Assembly: GCF_024639375.1 (NCBI RefSeq)
Contig: NZ_JAHEIM010000006.1
Coordinates: forward strand, 1-53,012
Direction: 5' to 3'
DNA length: 53,012 nt
Origin: Rhodoluna sp.
Lineage (GTDB): Bacteria; Actinomycetota; Actinomycetes; Actinomycetales; Microbacteriaceae
Shown: positions 25,825-34,038 of the stretch, piece after piece
Layout of the letters: the number at the start of each line of letters is the position of its first letter
How positions within the stretch are numbered: the first letter of the stretch is position 1
Translations under genes and position numbers: made by a program
Notes under the pieces: generated by a model
The model's database searches: none
What the model was told of the DNA's origin: nothing
Seen by the model: only the letters and a program-made list of their open reading frames with translations

Positions 25825-27153
25825 ATGACTACGCCTCAAAATTCCCAGCCATGGCCGGCGCCGGTGGCCCATGCCGCGCTCGACGCCGCAATTGCCCTGC
25901 CTGGGTCAAAGTCGCTAAACAACCGCGAACTCGTGCTCTCGGCGCTTGCCAGCGAACCCACCCTGCTAACCGACACCTTGAAGTCACGCGACAGCGCTCT
26001 GATGATTGAGGCCTTGCGTTCACTAGGCACCGAAATTGTTGAACACGAGGATGGCAGCATCCTGGTGACACCTCACCCATTTACTCAGGATGCGCGAATC
26101 GACTGTGGCCTCGCCGGCACCGTGATGCGCTTCGTGCCCCCGGCCGCTTTGCTTGCCAATGGCAACATTCAGTTTGATGGCGATGAGGCTGCGCGCCGTC
26201 GACCAATGCACACCACCATCGACAGCTTGCGTGCGCTTGGCGTTGAAGTGGAAGACCAAGGCACCGGTTCCTTGCCATTCACCGTGCACGGCACGGGAAC
26301 CGTTGCCGGCGGCGACGTGACCATCGATGCATCTGCCTCTAGCCAGTTTGTTTCAGGCCTGCTGTTGGCTGCTGCCCGATTTGAAAACGGCATCACTCTT
26401 CGGCACGTTGGCGAGCACCTGCCATCGATGCCACACATTGAAATGACCCTGGACTGCTTAGCAAAACGCGGCGTGAAGGTTTCATCACCGGCTGCAGCCG
26501 TTTGGCGAGTTGAGCCAGGGCCAATCGCTGGCGGCAAAGTTGCCATCGAACCAGACCTATCTAATGCCGGCCCATTCTTGGCAGCTGCAATGGTTGCTGG
26601 TGGTTCGGTGTTTATCTCGGGATGGCCTGACTCAACCACACAGGTGGGCGATGAGTTCGACGGCATTTTGCAACAGGTGGGTGCAACCATTGTGCGCGAA
26701 AACGGCGGCTTGAAAATTACTGGCACCGGTGAAATTCGTGGCATCGATATTGATCTTTCAATCGGCGGAGAACTCACTCCGGTTATCGCAGCACTTGCGG
26801 CAATCGCGAGCACGCCAACTGTCATCCGCGGTGTTGCACACCTGCGTGGGCACGAAACCGATCGCCTAGCGGCACTGGCTGCAGAAATTAATCGCATTGG
26901 TGGCATCGCTCGTGAAACCCCGGATGGTCTCGAGATTGACCCAAGCGATAATCTGCACGGTGCACTGTGGCACACGTATGAAGATCACCGCATGGCAACA
27001 GCCGGTGCAATCATCGGTTTGCGCGTGCCCGGAATTGAAATTGAAGACATCACCACCACTTCGAAAACCATGCCGAACTTTGCTTCGATGTGGCACATGA
27101 TGTTGGGCTTCGGCGATTGGCAGAATGGCTTCGAAGTTGAGGTTGCCGATTGA
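25825..27153 (+). CDS. aroA: 3-phosphoshikimate 1-carboxyvinyltransferase (EPSP synthase)
   Basis: A 442-residue shikimate-pathway enzyme that joins shikimate-3-phosphate and phosphoenolpyruvate. Conserved features are ALPGSKSLNNRELVL near residue 24, LAGTVMRFVPPAA near 95 (the target-site loop), DGDEAARRRPMHTTID near 118, SASSQFVSGLLLAA, DLSNAGPFLAAAM, RGHETDRLAAL and a final YEDHRMATAGAIIGL. TAACTT lies six bases before the ATG, so the mRNA is probably leaderless. It overlaps rsgA by four bases. Confidence 0.95.
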   Translation: MTTPQNSQPWPAPVAHAALDAAIALPGSKSLNNRELVLSALASEPTLLTDTLKSRDSALMIEALRSLGTEIVEHEDGSILVTPHPFTQDARIDCGLAGTVMRFVPPAALLANGNIQFDGDEAARRRPMHTTIDSLRALGVEVEDQGTGSLPFTVHGTGTVAGGDVTIDASASSQFVSGLLLAAARFENGITLRHVGEHLPSMPHIEMTLDCLAKRGVKVSSPAAAVWRVEPGPIAGGKVAIEPDLSNAGPFLAAAMVAGGSVFISGWPDSTTQVGDEFDGILQQVGATIVRENGGLKITGTGEIRGIDIDLSIGGELTPVIAALAAIASTPTVIRGVAHLRGHETDRLAALAAEINRIGGIARETPDGLEIDPSDNLHGALWHTYEDHRMATAGAIIGLRVPGIEIEDITTTSKTMPNFASMWHMMLGFGDWQNGFEVEVAD

Positions 27154-28187
27154 GTTGGCTCTATGAGCCAGACCCGGGTCAAAACGACCTGGACGAATCA
27201 GATGTGCGTGTTCGCCCAAACCCAAAGGGCAACAAGCCACGAACCAAAAACCGTCCCGCTTATAACGAAGCGCCAATTGGCATGGTGCTCGGTGTTGATC
27301 TAGGTCGCTATCGCGTTCTGCTGCTTGATGAAGATCGAATCGTAAATGCCACGCTTGGCAAAGAGCTACGCAAAGTTGGTGCTGCTGTTGGAGACAGAGT
27401 TGCGCTGGCTGGCGACATCTCAGAGACCGAAGGCGCCTTGGCCCGCATCGTGCGCATTCAACCGCGCACCTCGTTGTTGCGTCGAAGTGCCGATGACTCG
27501 GATTTGGTTGAGCGCGTTATTGTTGCCAACGCAACCCAAATGGCGATTGTGGTGGCAATTGCAAACCCTGAGCCACGCACCCGCTTGATCGATCGTTATC
27601 TAGCGGCAGCATTTGATGCTGGTCTGAAGCCAATTCTTATCATCACCAAGACCGATCTTGCTGACCCGGCCGAATTCTTGGCCAACTTTGCTGGCCTAAG
27701 CATTCCTGTGGTCTTGAACCGTTCAGACAAGCCTGCGATGGATCAGCTAAAAGATTTTCTTGCCGGCCAAACTACGGTTTTTGTCGGTCACTCGGGTGTT
27801 GGAAAATCAACTCTGGTTAATGCCCTGGCACCACACGCGCAACGCGCGACGGGTGGAGTCAACGCTGTGACCGGTCGCGGTCGACACACGTCATCTTCGG
27901 TGCGTGCAATTCGACTCGACGAAAACTTTGATGGCGGCTGGATCATCGACACCCCTGGAGTTCGTTCTTTTGGGCTCGGTCACGTGAAGCCAGAGAATCT
28001 GTTGCGATCATTTGAAGATCTATACGCAGTCATTGAAACTTGCCCGCGCGACTGCAATCACACCGCGGATGCCCCCGACTGTGCCCTCGACGATGCAATT
28101 GAGGCCGGCGCTTTGGGTGCCAGCGGTGCAGCCCGAGTGGACTCACTCAGACGCCTGATTGGCTCGCTTTCAAATCACGCCGAATAG
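27150..28187 (+). CDS. rsgA: Small ribosomal subunit biogenesis GTPase RsgA
   Basis: A 345-residue circularly permuted GTPase involved in late 30S maturation. An OB-fold N-terminal domain (about 45-105) is followed by G4 ITKTD, G1 GHSGVGKSTL, G3 DTPGVRSFGLG and a zinc knuckle with CPRDCNHTADAPDC. The permuted G4-G1-G3 order is diagnostic. The start is TTG at 27150, overlapping the aroA stop; the N-terminal DESDVRVRPNPKG matches actinobacterial homologues, which supports this choice. aroA-rsgA-hisN is a common order in this group. Confidence 0.94.
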   Translation: MSWLYEPDPGQNDLDESDVRVRPNPKGNKPRTKNRPAYNEAPIGMVLGVDLGRYRVLLLDEDRIVNATLGKELRKVGAAVGDRVALAGDISETEGALARIVRIQPRTSLLRRSADDSDLVERVIVANATQMAIVVAIANPEPRTRLIDRYLAAAFDAGLKPILIITKTDLADPAEFLANFAGLSIPVVLNRSDKPAMDQLKDFLAGQTTVFVGHSGVGKSTLVNALAPHAQRATGGVNAVTGRGRHTSSSVRAIRLDENFDGGWIIDTPGVRSFGLGHVKPENLLRSFEDLYAVIETCPRDCNHTADAPDCALDDAIEAGALGASGAARVDSLRRLIGSLSNHAE

Positions 28188-28197
28188 AATTCATAGC

Positions 28198-28974
28198 ATG
28201 ACCTACCAAGCGGACCTTGAGTTGGCGCTTGCGCTGGCAGATGTTGCAGATGAAATCTCACTAGAGCGCTTTCACGCGCTTGATCTAGTGGTTGAAACCA
28301 AGCCAGACCGTTCACCGGTGACCGACGCCGACCGCTCGGTTGAACAGGGCATGAAGGCCTTGCTTGCTGAGCGAGCACCAAGCGATGCAATCATCGGTGA
28401 AGAATATGGCTCAGCCGGCACCGCTAGTCGCACTTGGATCATCGACCCAATCGATGGCACAGCTAACTACCTGCGCGGTGTTCCGGTTTGGGCAACTCTG
28501 ATTGCGCTGGCCATCGATGGCAAACCAACCGTGAGTGTGGTTTCTGCTCCAGCACTTGGCCGCCGTTGGTGGGCCGACCCAATCGAGGGTGCATTCACCA
28601 GCGACATTGACGGCACTGTGCGCAAGCTTCAGGTTTCTTTCATTGGCGATCTTGAAAATGCCTCAATCAGCTACAACAATCTGCAACTTTGGGATCAATC
28701 GGGCAAGTTGCCACAACTGATTGAGTTGAGCCGCAAGGTTTGGCGCACCCGCGCCTATGGCGACTTCTATAGCTACATGCTGCTGGCCGAAGGGTCGGTC
28801 GACATCGTTGCCGAACACGACCTAAAGATTTACGACATTGCTGCCCTGGTGCCAATTGTTGAGGTTGCCGGTGGCAAATTCAGCGCCCTAGATGGCGACC
28901 TCACCGCTGACACATCCTCAGTGTTGGCAACCAACGGCAAACTACACGAGGCTGCGCAAAAAGCTTTCGCTTAG
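28198..28974 (+). CDS. hisN: Histidinol-phosphatase, inositol monophosphatase family
   Basis: A 258-residue Mg-dependent phosphatase. Metal-site motifs are GEEYGSAG (about 63-70), WIIDPIDGTANYLRG (about 80-94) and the closing KIYDIAALVPIVEVAGG. The N-terminal region, including VTDADRSVE, and its position after aroA-rsgA match the actinobacterial HisN that completes histidine synthesis. The ATG at 28198 has no RBS, but TAGAAT ends seven bases upstream, so a leaderless internal start is plausible. Strict inositol monophosphatase activity is an alternative that the sequence alone cannot exclude. Confidence 0.88.
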   Translation: MTYQADLELALALADVADEISLERFHALDLVVETKPDRSPVTDADRSVEQGMKALLAERAPSDAIIGEEYGSAGTASRTWIIDPIDGTANYLRGVPVWATLIALAIDGKPTVSVVSAPALGRRWWADPIEGAFTSDIDGTVRKLQVSFIGDLENASISYNNLQLWDQSGKLPQLIELSRKVWRTRAYGDFYSYMLLAEGSVDIVAEHDLKIYDIAALVPIVEVAGGKFSALDGDLTADTSSVLATNGKLHEAAQKAFA

Positions 28975-28992
28975 TCGCGAAGGCTTATTTAT
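28963..28992 (+). terminator. Possible terminator at the end of hisN
   Basis: GCTTTCGC (28963-28970) pairs with GCGAAGGC (28977-28984), including one G-T wobble, and is followed by TTATTTAT. The hairpin overlaps the hisN stop codon. The pairing is clear, but the stem is short and the T tract interrupted. Confidence 0.45.
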
Positions 28993-29977
28993 CCCACTCG
29001 AAGGTCACGCCAATTTGGCGACGAATCTCGTCCATGCTCTCCATCACAGTGATGGTGTCATCCAAAGTTAGAACTGGTGACTCGGTCAAGCCAGCTTTTA
29101 TGCAACGCTCTACCTCTAGGAATTGGTATTGACGGCCAGAGCCTTCTTGCGGCTCTTTGAATTCAAAGAGAACATTATCGGCGTGATCCAAGATGCGAAA
29201 CGCTCCAGGCTCCCACCAGTTTTTATCGATTTCGATTCGGCCTTTGCTACCAAGAATTACAGCGTCGTTTGAACCGGTTGCCGACATAGTGCTGTGCAAA
29301 ATTCCTGTCTTACCACCCGGGAATTGCAAAATGGCTGAGGTGTCTTCATCGACTTCACCGTTTTCAGTTAGCTGCGCCGCGGCAACAATTTTGCTCGGCT
29401 TCATTCCAAGCATGCGAGAGACAAAATGCAGCGGATAGATTCCGAGATCTAGCAATGTGCCGCCAGCGGTAGCCTTGTGCCACATTCGGCCATAGCCATC
29501 TTGCTCCAACTGAAACAACGACATGTTGGCCATTAAAGTTTTTGGTTCACCTATTAGACCCTCAGCAATTTTTTGTTCCAGAATTTTGAACTTTGGAAAG
29601 TGCGGCACCCACATGGCTTCTAGGAGAAATAGGTTTTTGCTACGTGCAAGCTCGATGATTTGGCGAGCCTGACCTGCGTTGATAGTGAATGGCTTTTCGC
29701 AGAGCACGTGCTTGCCGGCCTCTAGAGCGGCCTTGGTGTGCTCATAGTGAAAGGGGTTAAGTGTGGCTACATAGACAACATCGACGTTTGGATCCTGAAG
29801 CATCGCCTCAAAACCGCCATAGTACTTTTCGAAGCCGTGACTTTCAGCAAATGCTCGTGCATTGTCTTCGCTTCTCGACGCGACTGCATATTTATTGATT
29901 GCGACTAAGTCGAGGTCTTTTGAACAAACATCGGCAATCCAGCCCGTGCCAATGAATCCCCAGCGAAGTTGTGACAT
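28985..29977 (-). CDS. Gfo/Idh/MocA family oxidoreductase
   Basis: A 330-residue NAD(P)-dependent sugar or polyol dehydrogenase. The Rossmann fold begins WGFIGTGWIADV, the family EKP motif is HVLCEKPFT (Lys about 96), and the catalytic-domain histidine lies in GGTLLDLGIYPLHFV. It looks closer to the dihydrodiol dehydrogenase-like branch than to classical inositol 2-dehydrogenase (IolG). Its location beside the inositol genes and an operator-like site in its promoter suggests a role in inositol or related polyol oxidation, but that is inference. AGGGA lies upstream of the ATG. Confidence 0.85.
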   Translation of the reverse strand: MSQLRWGFIGTGWIADVCSKDLDLVAINKYAVASRSEDNARAFAESHGFEKYYGGFEAMLQDPNVDVVYVATLNPFHYEHTKAALEAGKHVLCEKPFTINAGQARQIIELARSKNLFLLEAMWVPHFPKFKILEQKIAEGLIGEPKTLMANMSLFQLEQDGYGRMWHKATAGGTLLDLGIYPLHFVSRMLGMKPSKIVAAAQLTENGEVDEDTSAILQFPGGKTGILHSTMSATGSNDAVILGSKGRIEIDKNWWEPGAFRILDHADNVLFEFKEPQEGSGRQYQFLEVERCIKAGLTESPVLTLDDTITVMESMDEIRRQIGVTFEWDK

Positions 29978-30070
29978 CTATGTTCCCTACTACGAATGAA
30001 TGTGCTTCAGCCGGCAAGGCATCGGCCGGAATTCGGCCACCAAGTCACCATCGACTTCGCTACTTGACAA

Positions 30071-30088
30071 TGTTATGACATACTGACG
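30071..30088 (-). promoter_or_regulatory. Putative inositol-regulon operator, oxidoreductase side
   Basis: Read on the minus strand the site is CGTCAGTATGTCATAACA. It shares 14 of 18 bases with the site before the iolE-like gene. The last ten bases fit the Corynebacterium IolR consensus KGWCHTRACA (from memory). A TTGACA at 30064 lies alongside. Binding is not shown. Confidence 0.5.
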
Positions 30089-30108
30089 GCGGGAAAATCC
30101 GAGGACTT

Positions 30109-30126
30109 AGTGCTAATGTCATTACA
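30109..30126 (+). promoter_or_regulatory. Putative inositol-regulon operator, gntR side
   Basis: The site AGTGCTAATGTCATTACA has the same ten-base core (TGTCATTACA) as the site in front of the iolE-like gene. It lies about 50 bases before the gntR start, compatible with autoregulation of the GntR protein. Confidence 0.45.
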
Positions 30127-30177
30127 TGTTGCCAAAGTTTGGCAAGTGTAAACAAGGTCGATGAGGACGGGAGCAAA

Positions 30178-30939
30178 ATGAACCAGGTTGAGAACATTCT
30201 GCCCATCGAAGTTTTCATGGACCTCGACCGCTCGGGTCCGGTTCCCCTTTATTTTCAGGTAGCCCAAAAAATCGAAGGAGCCATCATGAATGGCTCGCTG
30301 CCTGCTGGCAGCCGACTCGAAAATGAAGTGTCATTGGGTGATCGCCTAGGACTCAGTCGCCCAACTGTTCGTCGCGCTATTCAGGATCTTGTAGATAAAG
30401 GCCTGCTGGTGCGCCGTCGCGGCATTGGCACCCAAGTGGTACACGGTCAAGTAACCCGCGGTGTTGAGCTCACTTCCCTTTATGAAGACCTTTCGCGAAG
30501 CGGTCAGAAACCCTCAACCAAAATACTCACTTACAAAATCACCAAAGCTGACGCCAAGGTTGCTGAACAACTTGGTGTGAAGCTTGGTTCCTCAGTGCTC
30601 TATTTGCAGCGCGTGCGATTTGCAGACAAGGTTGCGGTTTCGATTATGGAAAACTGGCTGCCCGAGGATTTCACTGACATCACCGAAGATGAACTAAACG
30701 CCCACGGGCTTTATCAAATCATGCGCAGTCGTGGCGTGACCATTCGCGTGGCGAAGCAAAAGATTGGTGCTCGCAAATCAACCGCGCAAGAATCGAACAT
30801 TCTTGAAATCGACAAAAACTCAGCGCTACTAACTATGGATAGAACTGCTTACGACAACTCTGGGCGTGCAGTTGAGTTTGGACACCACTGCTACCGACCA
30901 GATCTTTATTCATTCGAAGCCACTTTGGTTGAAAAATAG
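30178..30939 (+). CDS. GntR family transcriptional regulator with UTRA domain
   Basis: A 253-residue HutC-subfamily regulator. The N-terminal winged helix reads VPLYFQVAQKIEGAI, SRLENEVSLGDRLGLSRPTVRRAIQDLVDKGLLVRRRGIGTQV in pieces typical of GntR, followed by a UTRA ligand domain from about residue 95 (SLYEDLSRSGQKP to the end, with GRAVEFGHHCYRPDLYSF). The start is ATG at 30178 with GGGAG upstream. It is divergent from the Gfo/Idh gene, with two operator-like sites between them. I infer that it controls the inositol genes; a sugar phosphate or inositol derivative is a likely effector. Confidence 0.88.
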   Translation: MNQVENILPIEVFMDLDRSGPVPLYFQVAQKIEGAIMNGSLPAGSRLENEVSLGDRLGLSRPTVRRAIQDLVDKGLLVRRRGIGTQVVHGQVTRGVELTSLYEDLSRSGQKPSTKILTYKITKADAKVAEQLGVKLGSSVLYLQRVRFADKVAVSIMENWLPEDFTDITEDELNAHGLYQIMRSRGVTIRVAKQKIGARKSTAQESNILEIDKNSALLTMDRTAYDNSGRAVEFGHHCYRPDLYSFEATLVEK

Positions 30940-30952
30940 CAACTTAAAAACT

Positions 30953-30985
30953 AAAAACCCCAGCGATTGCTCGCTGGGGTTTTCT
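30953..30985. terminator. Bidirectional terminator between gntR and the iolE-like gene
   Basis: CCCCAGCGA (30958-30966) and TCGCTGGGG (30971-30979) form a perfect stem flanked by A5 and TTTTCT. It works for the plus-strand gntR and, read the other way (TTTTTAG), for the convergent iolE-like gene. Confidence 0.9.
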
Positions 30986-30998
30986 ATTTAGTAGTTTT

Positions 30999-31910
30999 TT
31001 AGCGTAGGCGTGCTGCGTGCGTGCAGCTCATAATGTGCTTAAGAGTACGATCGGCAATCGGGCCAGGAACATCAACGCCACAGCCATACATGTCTTGTTC
31101 AACGATGGCGAACATCTCTGGATTAATCTCAGCAGCTTTTTCAATGATCGGCGCAAATTCCGGCACACCTTCGAAACCAGGTTCGGTCATAACACCAGCA
31201 GCAACAGCATCTACGAACGGCAGATCGTTCTTCAAGGTGTCAGCCAGAATGTCGGGGTGAACCTGCTTGAGGTGCAGGTATCCGATGCGCTCTGGATAAG
31301 CATTCATTAGCTTCACGTTGTCGCCTAGGTAATAGGCAAAGTGACCGGTGTCGAGGCAAAGGTTGGTGAACTCTTTGTTTGTTTCTTGCAGGAATCTTTC
31401 CACTTCGGCATAGGTGCCAATGTGGCTATCTGCGTGCGAGTGGAATTGCTGGTGAATGCCATACTCTTCAAGCAAAGCCTTGCCAAGCTTGTCGTGACCG
31501 GCGGCCAGTTTTTTCCACTGGTCATTGTCGAGCACACGAGACTCAAGGACCTCTGCGGTTGCGTCTGAGCGCCATAGGTCTGGAATCACTACTAAATGTT
31601 CTACGCCAAGCTTCGAAACTAAGCCAGCCACATCTAGGGCCTGATCCCAAGCTCGCTTCCATTGGTCATCACCCTTATGAAAACCGGTGAATACAGTTCC
31701 AGCAGAAAGCTTCAGGTCGTGCTCTGCCAATACATCGGAAAGTTGGTTCGGATCAGTTGGCAAGTAGCCGAAAGGGCCAAGTTCAATCCAGTGGTATCCA
31801 GCAGCCTGAACCTCATCTAAAAAGCGCTCCCATGGAACCTGCTTTGGGTCATTTGGAAACCATACGCCCCATGAATCCGGTGCTGTACCAACACGAATTT
31901 GATTGCTCAT
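30999..31910 (-). CDS. iolE: IolE-like inosose dehydratase / sugar phosphate isomerase-epimerase
   Basis: A 303-residue TIM-barrel protein of the AP endonuclease 2/xylose isomerase-like family. VGTAPDSWGVWFPNDP at residues 6-21 and ELGPFGYLPTDP near 43 mark the actinobacterial inositol-linked branch. Metal-site residues are suggested by HQQFHSHADSHIG, CLDTGHFAYY, LHLKQVHPD and IVEQDMYG. The likely reaction is dehydration of 2-keto-myo-inositol to the trihydroxycyclohexanedione used by IolD. An isomerase role is the alternative. It has its own operator-like site upstream, separate from the main iol operon. Confidence 0.68.
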   Translation of the reverse strand: MSNQIRVGTAPDSWGVWFPNDPKQVPWERFLDEVQAAGYHWIELGPFGYLPTDPNQLSDVLAEHDLKLSAGTVFTGFHKGDDQWKRAWDQALDVAGLVSKLGVEHLVVIPDLWRSDATAEVLESRVLDNDQWKKLAAGHDKLGKALLEEYGIHQQFHSHADSHIGTYAEVERFLQETNKEFTNLCLDTGHFAYYLGDNVKLMNAYPERIGYLHLKQVHPDILADTLKNDLPFVDAVAAGVMTEPGFEGVPEFAPIIEKAAEINPEMFAIVEQDMYGCGVDVPGPIADRTLKHIMSCTHAARLR

Positions 31911-31976
31911 CTTGCCCTAACTCGCCATTGAGGCAAATCTATTTACGTGCTTCAATCTAGTCCAAATTAAATCAAA

Positions 31977-31994
31977 TGTAATGACATAAGGACA
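31977..31994 (-). promoter_or_regulatory. Putative inositol-regulon operator before the iolE-like gene
   Basis: On the minus strand the site is TGTCCTTATGTCATTACA, 67 bases upstream of the iolE-like ATG. It aligns with the sites at 30071, 30109 and 41066. Two TGTC half-sites lie eight bases apart. Confidence 0.5.
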
Positions 31995-32022
31995 TTCTTA
32001 AATAACGATTTGGAGTGCCGGC

Positions 32023-32042
32023 GCTTTCGCTCAAACGAAAGC
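32023..32042 (-). repeat. Inverted repeat at the lacI stop codon
   Basis: GCTTTCG (32023-32029) and CGAAAGC (32036-32042) are perfect arms around a six-base loop, touching the lacI stop. No T tract follows on the minus strand, so it may be a weak 3' hairpin protecting the lacI mRNA or part of a control site for the next gene. Confidence 0.4.
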
Positions 32043-33070
32043 TAAATATTGGCTCGAGGCTTACCTGTCGTGGAACGAATTACAAGCTTTGAGCTGGTCA
32101 GATAGGTCTCTGATAGAAGTTTTTCGCCTCGAATTCGAGCAGCTAGATCTTCCACCGCCGCCTGCGCCAATTCTGCTGCGTCTTGTCGAACAGTCGTCAG
32201 GTTTAGAAATGGCCATTTCGCAATGGTGTCGTCATAGCCAATCACAGAAATGTCGCGAGGCACCGAAATGCCATTTTTTTGAAGCTCATGAACGAGCCCG
32301 AATGCCATTTGGTCATTGCTGCAAATAACTGCAGTGGGTTTGACTTTCAAAGCCAGCAACCGATCTGCGGCAGTGGCGCCACCAACCTCTGTGTAGTTGC
32401 CAGATATTTGCATGACATGGGTTTTTAACTTTGCCTTGGCCATCGCCGCACTGTAGCCCTCTAGGCGAAATTCGTGGTCGTACATTTCTGATCCGTCTAC
32501 ATACGTAATCGACTTGTGCCCAAGATGGACCAAATACTCAACCGCTTCAAACATTCCGGCTTCTCCGCGCGATGAAACAAAACCGCAACGCACTTTAGTT
32601 AGCCTTCGACCCATGCTCACCAAAGGCATTTCTTGAGCCAGTTTTTGAATTTTCGAAAGGCTCAAGCCGCTCGACATCAAGATGATTCCATCACAGCGAT
32701 GGCCCAACACTTCTTCAATTGCCTCTACTTCCGAGCGAGCTTCTGAAACCGCGCTTAGGATGACCTGAAATCCAAATTTCGAAGCTTGGCGATACACCTC
32801 AGGTATTAATTCATTTATCGAGCTGTGGTCGGTGTGAAAGACAACACCAATGTATTTTGAACCCTCACGGCGCAGGGCTTGTGCCGCCAAATTCGGCCGA
32901 TACCCTAGTTCTTTTGCTGCAGCACGAATCTTTGCTTCTGTCTCTGCGCCAACGCCAGGAGCGCCACGAAAAACTAGTCCAACAAGTTGTCTTGAGACAC
33001 CAACGGCCGCAGCAATGTCTGCCATGGTTGGCGGGCGCGGAGTACCGCTGTCTTTGGTATTGATGGCCAT
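32042..33070 (-). CDS. LacI family transcriptional regulator
   Basis: A 342-residue LacI/GalR repressor. The helix-turn-helix starts at about residue 15 (TMADIAAAVGVSRQLVGLVFRG), the hinge helix is PNLAAQALR, and the periplasmic-binding-like domain runs from about 72 (IGVVFHTD) to the end, with the family motif VPRDISVIGYDD. AGGA lies upstream of the ATG. It sits between iolH and the iolE-like gene, so a sugar or polyol inducer is likely. Two regulators of different families in one inositol locus is notable; this one might instead act on the P450 palindromes, whose central CG suits LacI proteins. Confidence 0.9.
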   Translation of the reverse strand: MAINTKDSGTPRPPTMADIAAAVGVSRQLVGLVFRGAPGVGAETEAKIRAAAKELGYRPNLAAQALRREGSKYIGVVFHTDHSSINELIPEVYRQASKFGFQVILSAVSEARSEVEAIEEVLGHRCDGIILMSSGLSLSKIQKLAQEMPLVSMGRRLTKVRCGFVSSRGEAGMFEAVEYLVHLGHKSITYVDGSEMYDHEFRLEGYSAAMAKAKLKTHVMQISGNYTEVGGATAADRLLALKVKPTAVICSNDQMAFGLVHELQKNGISVPRDISVIGYDDTIAKWPFLNLTTVRQDAAELAQAAVEDLAARIRGEKLLSETYLTSSKLVIRSTTGKPRANI

Positions 33071-33083
33071 GTAACTATCCTAG

Positions 33084-33118
33084 AAAGACAAAGCGGGTTG
33101 CCCGCTAAGGCAACCCGC
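33084..33118 (-). terminator. Terminator after iolH
   Basis: GCGGGTTGCC (33093-33102) and GGCAACCCGC (33109-33118) form a perfect ten-bp stem. On the minus strand it follows the iolH stop and continues into TTTGTCTTT. It would end the main iol operon before lacI. Confidence 0.72.
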
Positions 33119-33130
33119 AATCAAAGTTAT

Positions 33131-34006
33131 CTACTTGTGCTTGGCCACAAGCTGCTCAATAGCTTCGCGCTGGAAGATTGAGACTTCGCGAGCGTTTTCG
33201 TTTTCGGCAAAAACGCTTGAGCACATGATGCTGTTTGGGTTGTCAAGGAACCCATTGGCCTTGAGGCCTTTGAACATTTCATCGAAGTTGACGTCACCAG
33301 CGCCGATGCGCAAGTGCTGATGTACGCGCACAGCGTTGCCCGGCGGGTTGGTGATGTAGCGCAATCCATGCGAAGCGGTGTGGTCCATGGTGTCACTCAT
33401 GTGCACAATGCCCACGCGGTCTTTTGCTACCTCAAGAATTTGAGCCGGCTGATTGCCCATGTGGAATGTGTGCGAAGCCACATAAACCATGCCGAAATTC
33501 TTTGAGTTGATGCCGCGGATGACACGCCAAGCAGCAACGCCGTTTTCTACAAAGTCATCTGGGTGCGGATCGATAAAGACCTTGATGCCTTCCTTTTCGA
33601 TGATTGGCACAAGCTCTTCCATCGAGCGATAGAACGCGCGCTCTGACTCTTCGGCTCGCTCTGGGCGACCATTGAACTCGGTACCAATGGTGTCAACGCC
33701 CAAGTCTGCGGTGATTTGAATCACACGCTTCCAATAGCGCACTGCAGCTTCACGTGCGTCTTCGTCTGGACCCGACCAACGCAGCACCGGCAAGGTCGAT
33801 GCAATCTCGATGCCTGCATCCTTAACGGCCTTCTTCAACTTCTTCACCAGGTCGTCATCGCCCTTTGGGTGATTGAAGAACGGAATCAAATCCGCGTGCG
33901 GAGTCATCTGCAGATACTTGTAGCCAAGGTCTGCCGCCAGCGCCGGAAACTCAAGAAGTGAGTGAGTGCTGTGGAACGGGGTTGGATCAAGTGCGATTTT
34001 TACCAT
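33131..34006 (-). CDS. iolH: Inositol catabolism protein IolH (TIM-barrel isomerase family)
   Basis: A 291-residue xylose isomerase-like TIM-barrel protein. The N-terminus (KIALDPTPFHSTHSLLEFP, then QMTPHADLIPFFNHP) and the block LPVLRWSGPDEDAREAAVRYWKR match the IolH branch of actinobacterial inositol clusters. Likely metal ligands lie in DPHPDDFVENG, YVASHTFHMG and HMSDTMDH. The exact reaction of IolH is not firmly established. AAGGGAG precedes the ATG. It is the last gene of the main operon. Confidence 0.72.
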   Translation of the reverse strand: MVKIALDPTPFHSTHSLLEFPALAADLGYKYLQMTPHADLIPFFNHPKGDDDLVKKLKKAVKDAGIEIASTLPVLRWSGPDEDAREAAVRYWKRVIQITADLGVDTIGTEFNGRPERAEESERAFYRSMEELVPIIEKEGIKVFIDPHPDDFVENGVAAWRVIRGINSKNFGMVYVASHTFHMGNQPAQILEVAKDRVGIVHMSDTMDHTASHGLRYITNPPGNAVRVHQHLRIGAGDVNFDEMFKGLKANGFLDNPNSIMCSSVFAENENAREVSIFQREAIEQLVAKHK

Positions 34007-34038
34007 TTCTTACTCCCTTGTAATTATTGAATCAAATG

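Noticed and set aside
26169-26975. 268-codon open frame on the minus strand opposite aroA
   Set aside because: It lies wholly antisense to a clearly conserved aroA, is rich in Ser, Pro and Arg, has no domain and is a codon-bias shadow.
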